NCBI GenBank assembly: GCA_012932295.1
Contig: JAAONU010000017.1
Span: 372,001 to 436,000, forward strand
Direction: 5' to 3'
DNA from: Cyclina sinensis
Lineage: Eukaryota; Mollusca; Bivalvia; Venerida; Veneridae
Length of the DNA stretch: 64,000 nucleotides
Of the stretch, positions 50,420 through 60,800 are shown in pieces. Each line of letters starts with the position of its first letter. Within the stretch, counting starts at the first letter, position 1. A program made the translations under genes and the position numbers. Below the pieces are notes generated by a model. The model did no database searches and was not told the DNA's origin. It was given only the letters and a program-made list of their open reading frames with translations.

Positions 50420-53400
50420 CTGAAAATGAAAAATGGTAGAATACTTTCGTTTCTTGATTAGAGACTAAGGAAAAGAAAAATTGGAATAAAAACGTTTATT
50501 ATGTCAATTAACCGCTAAGTACCTTTCGTCATAATAATTAATTTACATCGATTGGAAAGCAATATCTGACTGCTTCCTGGACTCAAACCAGTACTTGCCC
50601 AGAAAGTGTGGAATGCAGAATATCTCTGGAGACTCTCAACCCTTCTGGGAATCGAACCAGCAACCTCTGGATCGGGGAATCCGGTTCTCTCACCCTCGAC
50701 CACTGCTCCTGCTTTTAATAATCAAAAGTGACAACTCTTTTCGAAAACCAATGCATTCAGTTGTTTTGAAAAATATTTCGAAATATAACGTGAATATAAT
50801 GGTAGTAATTCAACAATGAACGTGTTAATGGAACAGTGTTGCACTATACCTATACAGCGCAACAACAAAACAAACAAAAAATATTTCTTTCATATACGAT
50901 TTTTCGCTGTTTTCGCAAAAGCCAATTCCTAGAATATCTTAGCAGTATTTGTTGGTTTTACTTAAATGAAAGACACAGTGATCCACATAAATTCAAATAC
51001 CTGTATATTTACCAAATCTTTTGTTCAGGGCGAGTTATCAAAACTAAACCGGAACAAAGTTTGGTTTGTTAAAAGATCAGTTTTATATCAAATGAATTCA
51101 GGGAAAGCCTTTCCTTTTTCCGTAATGGAAAAGCATGTAATTTCCCATTTTTTGTTCCTATTGAAACGTTTGATTACCGTTCATGTCTTCCTGCTGACGT
51201 ATTCTGCGTACCCTAGACGCTTGTTTGTCCTTGTAATTTCTATAGCAACAGATCACAATGGCGGCAATAAGAGCCAGTAGAACCAGTCCGCCAACGACAC
51301 AAGCAACCACCAGAACGCTAGTTGATATCCTGCAAAAAAATGTTTCATAAAGAAGTCCACTGCAAACTTTAATTTGACCCGGTCCCCAGGTTGGGCTGGG
51401 GGCATATGGCCGCGTGCCCCCCTCCTCCCCACCCACACACACTCTTCCCCCTCTATACACAGACGTTTCATGGAAGCGTTAAATAATGCCCCCGCGCCAC
51501 ATCCCTTTTGCCCAAGCTTATGGATACTCGGGCTTACTTTGTTGGTAGATCTACAGTCTGTTTGAAATAAATAACATGAAAGCTGATTGCTTAAGATGTC
51601 AGAATTTATAACTGATTTAAATTAGATTCAGATCTACGTGTGTCTCGTATGCTTACTTGTCGCCATTTTCGGAGTGAAAATTAAAATTTGAATAAATCTG
51701 TACACACACCTACACAACCTCAGTTCTAAAAATAAAATGTAGGTCCTAAGAAGATATATATTGGTTGGGTTGAGAAACACTTTTTCTACTTATGTGCTAA
51801 ACTACCATAGTTCTCGGACATGGTCCTGTAGTTTCGACTTTGTTTTCACTGTATGGTGGTCATTTACAAAACTGTTACTTGTCCTTAAGCTTGTCACTTT
51901 TCGGACAATTTCTTTTAAAATCTTACATCTAAATGATCCAGAAACTGGTAAGTTGCCTTTGTCTTAATGTCTGTTCTTCGAGTGACCTTAATTCAAAGAT
52001 CTTTTCATTGGACGTATATTAACTAGTGGCCTTTATTTTGTGGTAAATCAAAAGAATTGCATGCACGATTTAGTTTTCTGGTTTTTATCCTGAGGTTGTC
52101 TTTGGTTGTGATTAAGAGGTACTCACGTGCAGCAGTATTCGTTGTTGTCGGACCCGCAACAGCCATAATCACAGTATTCATAACTATTGTTTTTCGTACA
52201 TGTTTCTCCGCCATTCACCAGACAGACTACAAACAAACAAAATATAAATGAAAACTACATATATTCAATGTTTTGTTACCAAGACAAAATTTTATTTAAT
52301 GAAGTGGGTGTAATGCTATAGTAATTCCTAACTGAAGAGCTCTCATCTCTGTTAATTTGTGTTGGTATGAGACCGTCTCTCTGAATGTCGTGAGTTCGAT
52401 CCCTACTTGAGGCGGGTAAATTTTATTTAATTTGTTTATTTTTAAGGTTGTATGTTTCATTTCTTTTCAGTGATATGGTTATGTGATTGATGTCACCAGT
52501 CTGAGTAGCTCTATAGCTCAGTTGAAAGAGCACCTGACTTGCAAGTGGAGGGTCGTAAATTCAAGTCCCGCCCAGGGTACGTAAATTTTCTGACCCCTAG
52601 CGCTTTTAAACGTGATAAATAAATGAATACCAAGTATCGACAAATTAAGGAATTATTTTTTCCAAAGCTTCGGTAAATCTCTTTTATATTTTGCTCAATA
52701 GTTAAGAATAATTTTGCTTTAATTTCCCCGTACATTAAATTAAGGAATGAAATTCATTTAAACTAATTTGAAAACCCGTTGAAATATTTCGAAATTTGCT
52801 ATGATATCTTTTTCTGATCATGAAGTGTGTGGGGTATTTTTTTTTTCTGTCTCAGTAGTCACTCGGCTTTTATTAGTGTACGGGATTACAGGTTGCATCT
52901 TGTCAGACGACTTAGAAAAAAAGTGATTTAATCTATTTCTTTGCTTTATAGACCTATGTAGCTCGTCAAGATTTGAAGTAAATAATTGACATATCGTTAA
53001 AATCTATTGATTAAAGTGTTTGCCTTTTTTTGTCGTTAAAAAGTTTCTGTCTCACAACAGATCTCTAAACCAAGAGCTGAAAAAAGACAATTCTACCCCA
53101 CTATCTGGTTAACCTTGTTTACTAAATCCAATTCATATATTGACTAAAGTTAATTTAATTATTTTACTGCAGTATATTTGCAATGATTTAAGCAACAGAA
53201 GGGAACAAACAATACATGTGCATGTATTTTGAGATGTTGTTAGAAGTATATGTGTCACGGAAATATTTTAATTTCAATATTACAAAAAAATGCATAATGC
53301 TTTACACTTTACACGTTGGTCTTTGAAATTCTCACAGACTTGAAGTGATGCGGAAATAAATGTAAAATGGTAATTATTTGCAAATTATTGGCAGAGAAAT

Positions 53401-53993
53401 TTCAAACATTCCCTAACACGTTGTAAATTTGCCCACCGAAATCCCACTGTATTTATCATTAATCAGCCAGACGAGACTTGTTACTTATATAACATAGTAT
53501 TGTCCAAAAAGACAAAAAGACAATTATTAAACTTTATAATATTCACATGTACTGTTTTAAAGAGGCATGCCCTAAAATCTAGTGTATTCCATTTTCTATA
53601 AAATCATGTAAAATTCAATGATTTCGAATGACTTAATTCATGATTTCAAGGCGGCAGTCAAAAAGTACAACAATTAATCTAAATACATTTATATTAGTTT
53701 TTTAAACAGAAAGTTGTTGTGCCATTTTTGGGTAAATAGCCATATATTCCAACTGAACACTTCCTACGTGTCCTAAAGCCGAAAGAACAAAAGTTTGAAT
53801 ATATGTTCTTTATTGAATTATCAATTATTTTTATGAGCCAGTAAAATAGATATTAGGTTCATCATCGATTCCTCGTAGGGTATGTCCCTTTAAGTCCCTT
53901 TTTCAACAATCATTTAAAATTTTCCTTACCACTATTCCAACTGAATATAACCACCAAAACTGGGAAAACGCTTTTAGAAAATTTTTCCTCCAT
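49632..53993 (-). CDS. CYYR1/Shisa-like single-pass PPxY membrane protein, gene 2 (complete)
   Basis: Four coding exons on the minus strand (53930-53993, 52127-52226, 51178-51329, 49632-50419) total 1104 bp, that is 367 residues plus stop, all in phase. Residues 1-24 form a signal peptide with a hydrophobic FPVLVVIFSW core. Residues 23-54 are the Cys-rich ectodomain (CDYGCCGSDNNEYCC). Residues about 60-83 are the transmembrane helix (VLVVACVVGGLVLLALIAAI), followed by a basic stop-transfer segment. The tail has PPSY at 117-120, PPAY at 124-127 and PPPY at 197-200, and a Ser-Arg-Ala-rich region with repeated SRA near 270-300. PPxY motifs recruit WW-domain proteins such as Nedd4-family ligases, so a type I membrane adaptor in trafficking or receptor control is the best guess. 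The CYYR1/Shisa assignment rests on architecture, not on close identity. Confidence 0.82.
50545..50712 (-). repeat. tRNA-derived SINE, family B, in gene 2 intron
   Basis: The reverse complement reads GTGGTCGAGGGTGAGAGAA (box A region), then GCTGGTTCGATTCCC (box B), then GAGAGTCTCCAGAGA and AGTACTGGTTTGAGTCC. It is the best-preserved family B copy in the window. Confidence 0.8.
51178..51329 (-). CDS. Gene 2, transmembrane exon
   Basis: A 152-bp exon between TTTTTTTGCAG and GTAATC on the minus strand. It encodes the membrane helix and SRVRRIRQQEDMN. It is the same length and phase as gene 1's exon. Confidence 0.85.
52127..52226 (-). CDS. Gene 2, Cys-rich ectodomain exon
   Basis: A 100-bp exon between TTGTTTGTTTGTAG and GTGAGT on the minus strand. 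It contains eight cysteines, with CDYGCCG and a terminal CC shared with gene 1. Confidence 0.85.
52345..52430 (+). repeat. tRNA-like SINE fragment
   Basis: GTGAGTTCGATCCCTAC is a box B-like motif. A following GGGTAAATTTT resembles the sequence after the tRNA-like segment at 52501. Box A is weak. Confidence 0.4.
52501..52590 (+). repeat. tRNA-like SINE head
   Basis: TATAGCTCAGTTGAAAGAGC is a strong box A/D-arm, and AAATTCAAGTCCCG a weaker box B. The anticodon stem does not pair well, so I read this as SINE-derived and not a working tRNA gene. It lies in the first intron of gene 2. Confidence 0.5.
53930..53993 (-). CDS. Gene 2, first coding exon (signal peptide)
   Basis: ATG at 53993 starts MEEKFSKSVFPVLVVIFSW, and the donor GTAAGG follows after 64 bp. 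The one-base phase joins the next exon to give a Val-Cys at the signal-peptide end. The start is chosen because it supplies the only hydrophobic leader in phase. Confidence 0.75.
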
Positions 53994-54994
53994 ATTTCAA
54001 CAGAAAGTAAATATCACATTTTTTCGACAAAATAAATATATATCTATCTATGTATAAAAAGCATATAAAGATTAAAATCACAGTTCTTAAACTTATACAG
54101 AGGGTATAATTTTGCCAATAATAAACATAATAAACGAACTGTTCGGTTACGTCTTTTTTTTGTATAGCAATGCCATGCACGGCCGGTTTTAAAAGAGTTT
54201 TTATACCGAACAAAGAGATTTATCAGTTAAAGGTCACTGTATAATATATTATTTCATTATGATTATGTCCCTGGCTGTATTGTGGCTTAGTTTTTTTTTA
54301 AACTCAGTGCTTTTTTTGTATTTTGGGGAGAAGGAGGTAGCGGGGGGGTGGGTGGGTGGGGGGGGGGACTACAAAAGTATGGTGCGTCAGGTGAGACTTC
54401 GTTTAATAGATGCTCTGTGTGCGCGACAATTTTAGATGTAACCACTAATTTTCATTAGTTTTCAGACTTCTAAAGTGTTTTAGGTTTAAATAATTTAGAC
54501 AGAAAATGCAGATATATGTCGTAATCTCTAACTATTATTTCTGTCACTAAAGTTCAAAAAGAACCTCACATTCTTCACAATGTTTCTCTCCAGAGACAAA
54601 ATGGTGGCTGAATAATACAGATCTGGATAAACTGGATAAACCTCTTCTTTCTAACTTCTCCGAGCGAGGTGATTTTATAAAACACACCGCAGCATTGCGA
54701 AATTTACATAGAAGCAAAAAAAAGTAAACTGGCCATCAGCATCATGGGTCCGTGGGTCCGCTTCCGTTCATTTTTAAACCAGATCTACTATACCATGTAC
54801 ATTCAAAATTTTGGACTAGCTTAATAAATTTAAACCAAGAGCATTGAAGAAAGTATACAAGAGCTTTAACCTACTGTACATTTACCACTATCTCCATCTT
54901 TCAGGTAAAATTTGGCATGCCAAATGCCAGAGTCCACCAAATTACTTGAAACACTTATTTCACGTTGATTGGGAAACAAGCTCTCGTAACTCGC
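53994..54994. other. Region upstream of gene 2
   Basis: It should contain the gene 2 promoter on the minus strand, but no TATA box or initiator can be singled out. A G-run of about 28 bp at 54341-54368 could form a G-quadruplex on the plus strand. Confidence 0.3.
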
Positions 54995-55128
54995 ATCAAT
55001 ACCGCTCAATTATTCAAACCAGTACTTGCACCACAAAGTGTGAAATGAAGAAAATCGCTGGAGACTCTTTTCTTGATTCGAACCAACGACCTCCGGACCG
55101 GCGTTCTACCTCTCCACCACTGCTTTAA
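54995..55128 (-). repeat. SINE family B copy
   Basis: The reverse complement has GTTGGTTCGAATCAAG (box B) and CAAGTACTGGTTTGAAT. An apparent 94-codon frame on the plus strand here is an artefact of the repeat. Confidence 0.7.
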
Positions 55129-55150
55129 CTAATTGTGAGTAGGTGTCTGC

Positions 55151-55154
55151 CATT

Positions 55155-55192
<38 letters not shown>

Positions 55193-55266
55193 CCTGTCTC
55201 TCTCTGTGTCTCTCTTTCTCTCTGTCTCTCTCTCTCTCTGTCTCTCTCTCTTTCTCTCTCTCTCCA
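55151..55266 (+). repeat. (CT)n microsatellite
   Basis: About 115 bp of CT dinucleotides with TTTC, TGTC and CCTG interruptions. Frames on both strands here are spurious. Confidence 0.95.
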
Positions 55267-55269
55267 CTA

Positions 55270-56027
55270 CGCCAGTTCAAGTGTCGTGCTTTATTTGTAA
55301 GAAGAATGAGTTCGAATTGAACTGATTCCCTCAACCAAGGTACACTAAGAGGTAGACGATGTCGAGAAGTGAATGCAAAAAGGGTTTCTCCTGCTCTTCG
55401 TTATTCAATGTCAGTGACAACGTTTTTTTTCCCTCGATGTGCTTTAATCAGACTGCTTAGCAGCATTCTGACGTAATCGACCTATAAGTCAACTTAGCGG
55501 CCCCAGTTAGTATAAATAAAGTCTTGGAGACACTTAAATTTGGTAGAAAAAAAGATATAAAAAAATATGACTAGAACTATACTTTAAACATTATTTCATT
55601 TCCAACTGTTATGTTTACATATACACAAACTTATAATAATTTACGAAAAGTAATATTCATAGTATGATTTTTCGAATGTGTACGATTTAAAGTTTCATGA
55701 GGGCCAATTTTGATTTTTGTCGCATAGATTTTATTGATCAAACTCTCAAGATAGACCGTTCGATGCTCGAGTCTAGAGGTTTGTAATAAGTTTTGAAAAA
55801 AACAGTAACAGACGGTGAGGATCTTGCTAATGCGTCATTCAGCAACAATGGAGGACTTGTAATCTATTAACCACAGTGCTGACGGATGAACAGTCTCAAT
55901 TATAGAATTTGTATAATTTGAAAGTATACTTAAATTAACATATTTAGATATCTTGTTTATTAATGGGTCTGTAATGGGTGACAGGCGAAGGGCTCCAGTA
56001 CAAAAGCGTACCATTTTGAGACGAAGC
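55270..56027. other. Intergenic spacer
   Basis: Nothing recognised. It is AT-rich. Confidence 0.4.
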
Positions 56028-56312
56028 GTGGAGCGGATCAGTAATCCAGTGGTAACGCTCTGGACTGGTAACCAAGGTGTCGCGAGATCGACCCCCGCCC
56101 CTCTACTAACATTACTAATTGTCTTTAAGGTGAGACGTTAAACCGAAGTACCATGTATCAGTGCTGTACACAGAACATGCAAAAAGAACCAGGGGTGTCT
56201 CTGGAATAGGATGCTTTCTGTATCTTGCACTATCCCCCACAACCTAATAATTAATCTTTGCAGGGGGCGTCAGTCATATGGGCAACCGGTACCGACGATA
56301 AATAATCTCAAA
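56028..56312 (+). repeat. SINE family C copy
   Basis: Box B CGAGATCGACCCCCGCC, then ACATTACTAATTGTCTTTAA and GAGACGTTAAACCGAAGTAC. The 3' end GTCAGTCATATGGGCAACCG matches 48650-48962. Confidence 0.8.
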
Positions 56313-56465
56313 CAGAGAGGCGAAGTGTGCTACACACAAAGAAAATATCGTATATTGAATACGTGTAAATCGAACTTCGACAAAAGAGAGTGCATGTAGT
56401 TGTGTGTAATTGTTCGCTTTCTAATAGATTTGAAATGATAACTAAACAAGATATATTACGAGTTT

Positions 56466-56700
56466 TCACAGCGGTCCAATGGAAACTTATAATCTAGGGG
56501 TCGGGGAAACGAGGTTGATTCTCTCCTCCTCAACTAACATTACTAATTGTCCTTCGTATGAGACGTTAAACCAAAGTCTCATGTAGCATTGCTATACATG
56601 ACTGAGCATAGAAATGAAACAGGGGTATCTCTGACCCGTAAAATAGTATGTAAATCCTATACACTGTCGCAGCAGTAAGCTCCGTCTCGTAAAATGGTAT
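56466..56700 (+). repeat. SINE family C copy, truncated
   Basis: It shares ACATTACTAATTGTCCTTCG and GAGACGTTAAACCAAAGTC with the other copies. The tRNA head is degraded and the 3' end is replaced. Confidence 0.7.
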
Positions 56701-56867
56701 GGCTGGTCCCATACACCTGTGCTATGAGTCATGAAGTAATGCTTCCTTAAATTTCAAAATTATTTTCTCTGTATAGTTTGTCAAGCCTTTATATAAAATG
56801 TAGTTTTTCTTCATGCCAAGGATAAGCTTTATGTAATCATCTGGACTCTATAGTCATTGACATGACA

Positions 56868-56930
56868 GCTATCTATTTGTTTATCTATCTATCAATCCAT
56901 CCATCCATATACCCAACTATCTATCATCGG
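56868..56930 (+). repeat. ATCT/ATCC tetranucleotide microsatellite
   Basis: Short runs of CTAT and CCAT tetranucleotides join the end of a minus-strand SINE. Confidence 0.7.
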
Positions 56931-57112
56931 TACAGGTTGCCCATATGAACGACGCCCCTTGCAGATTAGTTATTTCATTGTGGGGGTTAGTACCAAATAC
57001 AGAAAGCATCCCGTTCAAGTGACACCCCTGATTTTTTTGCATGCTCAGTTTACAGCCTTGATACGTGGGATCTTGGTTTAATGTCTCATCTGAAAGACAA
57101 GCCGTGACAGCT
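56930..57112 (-). repeat. SINE family C copy, 5'-truncated
   Basis: The reverse complement contains GATGAGACATTAAACCAAG and GTCGTTCATATGGGCAACC. The tRNA head is missing. Confidence 0.75.
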
Positions 57113-57126
57113 CAGAGAAGACTGCT

Positions 57127-57146
57127 ATATATATATATATATATAC
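57127..57146 (+). repeat. (AT)n microsatellite
   Basis: About ten TA dinucleotides. Confidence 0.85.
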
Positions 57147-57397
57147 TAATCAAAGGACCTTAAACTGTAATCTGCTACACACTGTAATATGAACTTGTGC
57201 TAATATTTCTGAAGCTTCTTCAGTGGTCAGTGCAACATGGCACAGATGGACACGACTAATCAACTTCAATTAATAATCATGAAATGCCAAGCCAAAATCC
57301 AGCAAATCATTGAAATAAGGACATTGGACAGTCATTCTTCCACAAACAAAAATCAAGGTATAAGAAAAATAAGGAAAAAAATATGAAGGTAAATATA

Positions 57398-57403
57398 TTT
57401 ATT
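57398..57403 (-). promoter_or_regulatory. Candidate PIK3C3 polyadenylation signal
   Basis: AATAAA on the minus strand, about 480 bp after the PIK3C3 stop codon. Other AATAAA motifs lie closer, so the site actually used is uncertain. Confidence 0.3.
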
Positions 57404-57878
57404 GCACTGTCTGTTCTCACAGGATACACAACTCAAGGCTTATGGAACTTATCAAACAACATCAACTTTCAACCTTATAAAACAGTTCTCCAAATAGCTA
57501 AATGTAACACAGGTTAAATCTATGTACTTCTTTCATTTCTCTCTTCAAATTTCAAAAACTACAGCCATAAGTAAAGTTTTGTAATTAAATCTATATCTGA
57601 CATTAATATGTGACAAGGAAAATTAAAAATAGAAAATACAATCTCTTTTAAAATGCTGACAGATTTTATGTTCTTCCTCAAGTATTTTCTTTTCAAAGTC
57701 ACATTTTCACTCGATACTTTTAAAGTCTTCCATTTATTCACTATACATTTCTTCTTCCATCAGTTTCTGGTCAAGGATATTGTAATTTTACACATAGTTA
57801 ATCTCCTTATTAATAAACATGGACCTTCGCATGTTTACAATGAAATATCACAGATTGTGTTGAGTGTGCCAAATGACA

Positions 57879-57893
57879 TCACTTCCTCCAGTA
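57879..57893 (-). CDS. PIK3C3: PIK3C3 last coding exon (YWRK stop)
   Basis: The acceptor CTCATTTCAG on the minus strand is followed by codons for Tyr-Trp-Arg-Lys and TGA at 57879-57881. Only 15 coding bases are present. The C-terminal helix ending in YWRK is characteristic of VPS34. Confidence 0.9.
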   Translation of the reverse strand, partial: YWRK

Positions 57894-60800
57894 CTGAAAT
57901 GAGTAAAAATATTGTATCTATGAGAAAACAATTTCTTTGAAAAATAAACATAGATGTGTCACTGTTTGAGTGAATAGACTAATGCATTTATTAGAGAAAT
58001 TTACACATTCTTTCAGCAGCATTTATTTCAAATTTGAAATATACAACGGTTGTGTCTTTTTAGCATTTTCTACTCATTACCACTGCATATAAATTCATCA
58101 GGTGCCCTTTCAAGGAAGGTGGCCGCTTTAAAGAGGTTTTATTAAATTTAAACATGTCTGCAATCCAGACCTTCAACTGACTACCAGTTTGTTTGTAAAA
58201 AGAGACAGTAGAAAGTAAACAACAATTTTTTGTAAAGTTCAATCCAGGAGATATATCTCAACATTCCTACTCCATGGGCTTATCAGCTAGCTACTGTAAA
58301 GACATAGTAGTGTGTCTGCTGCAAGAATCAAGGATCCTGAGTTGGAATACAGATTGAGGCAAATGGATTTTCTATGTTACGCTATATTATACAATATAAT
58401 AGACTAATAGACTACTGAACAAACAGCTTGTTCTGTTTCTTCCTCTTAAACCAAACAAAAAGGTTTAAAGATCCAGTTTCATTTGCACTGATCAACTGAT
58501 CAAATTTTACTAAAATAACAGAATAACAGAATTCAACAATGATCCCCCAAATGAGAATCTAAATTTATGACAGATTAAATCCTGTAATTTTAGTCTATTT
58601 TACATTCATGTATGTAAGCAAAACTACGTCTTTTAAGCAAAAAAGGCCAAATGATTTATATATACTGAAAAGGCACATATGAGATCAAGGTGTTTTTACC
58701 TGAGCCATTTTATGGAACTGTTCTACGAGAGCAGCCATCATGGCTGACACACTCTCATCTATCAAGTTCTGTAAGTAGGCTACCGCTTCCTCGTCTGTCA
58801 GGTGTAAAACAAACTTGTCCTGAACCTGTAATAGTACATGGCATTTTTAATGAAACAATTTTACTTCCTATGTACCAGTTCTTGACCCCTATCTTTCACT
58901 AGAAGCTACAAACAATCTCACAGAAAAATGGCTATACTCTGAGGAGTGATGACAATTCATCATACAGTAAATGAGCTGTCACTGGAAATTGACATATGCC
59001 CCCGAAATGTAGCTTTGAAATGAAACTGGTGTAAATATATAATTGAATATGCCTGTGGAAAAGAGATCAGACAAAAAAAATAGAGCATGAACTGAAGGTA
59101 AATGGTAAAGTAATGTTTTTCTGCTTCAGATTCTTATATGAAGGTTGAAGACATAATTATTCAATTAAATAGAAAGCTGTGAGTTTGGCCTTGAATTCGA
59201 ACATTATTGTTTTATTCCCAACCTCTACTCATGTTTTATATATAATAAAATCCTCCAAGTGGTTTTGGAGATGCAGCTTGGATAAGATTTTAATATAGAA
59301 GTTATAGTAAAAAAGACTAAGGGCTCATAACACTGCCAAAATTAATCCGACTAGAAACTCCTGACGATATGCACAGCTACGTTTAGTGACAAACAGTCCT
59401 GTGTAGTTTCAATGAAATCCTCCACTGGTTTTGGAGATGAATTGTGGACAAAATTTTAATATAGAAGTTAGAGTAAAAAATGACTAAGTGGCCATAACTC
59501 TGCCAAAAATAATCTGAGCAGAAACTCCTGAAGATATGCACAACAAGGTTTGGTGACAAACATTCCTGTGAAGTTTCAATGAAATCCTCCAAGTAGTTTT
59601 GGAGAAGAAGTGTGGAGAAGATTTTAATATAAGTTAGAGTAAAAAATGACAAAATGCCCAAACTCTAAAACGAGTGGAATCTCCTGAAGGTATGCACAAC
59701 TAGGCTTGGTGACGAACACTCCTATCAAATTTCAATGAAATCCTTCAAGCGGTTTTGGAGATGATGCGAGGACAAGATTTTACAGGACAGAAGGACGGAC
59801 AGACAGTGTGATTACTTTATGCCTCCCTTCGGCAAAGAAAACTAATACAAACTGTAAATGTTACCTTTTTCACTGTTTTATCTGGCTCTATGGCTATGTC
59901 AGGAATGTTTGCATCCACCATCAGCGAAAATAAATTGATTATCAAATTGGCAGACCTACAGTGACAGATGGAAATGTTTAAATTAGTGAAGACTGTGGAA
60001 AACAAAAAAATAATTTCTTAACTGACTAACATTTAAGCTGAAGTTTGAAACTAGATGAATTCTATTGTTTTGATGTTTTGGAATGCCATTTATTTGAAAC
60101 AAATTAGACTGCTTTTTCACACAAAAAATCATTCATACACAGTGATATGTAAATGTCAAGATTAATTCTTTACCCAAGATTTAACATCTGATGTTCTAAA
60201 AATTAAGCCATTACTGCAGAAATTATATTGTATAGAGTTTTTCAGTCATAAAAACCACACTGAAAGGTCACGCTGACATTGACTTACAAGGTTTTTTGAC
60301 ATCATATCTAGCATTTGTGAAATAAAAGGTAAAAAATGGTCTAAAAAAAACTATTAGATGACTCAGAGCAATATCATCGTCAATCCATGTAAATAAAGAT
60401 GGTTTTACCATGCTACTGTATTAATCCATCCAATTACTCTTATCACAATAGCTTCACAAATAAGCTAGATGAAGGTAATACCAACACCTACCTTCTAATG
60501 GCCAGGAAAGCAGTGTAACAATGCTGTTTGAAGTCTTTGAAATGATCTGAGGTACTTCCACCCATAGCTTCAACCATTTCCTTACTTAACTTCATCGGTG
60601 GAGGTAAAGGTTTGGGGTCTCTACCAAGTATGTAACCAAAGTCTACATGAAATAATTTCCCTGTGAAAGAAATGATAATGTCAGTATTATGCATTGTTTT
60701 AAATATGAAACATCAAGGTGAAAAGTTTTTTTTGGATATCTCATGCTGATTTATTTTTCTAACAGCTGCAATTTCTGCAATTCTGAACAATTACATGTAA

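Noticed and set aside
52501..52575. Functional tRNA gene
   Set aside because: The D-arm is good, but the anticodon stem mispairs and box B is weak. It fits a SINE head better.
54844..55334. Frames of 60-94 codons on both strands
   Set aside because: They overlap a SINE and a CT microsatellite.
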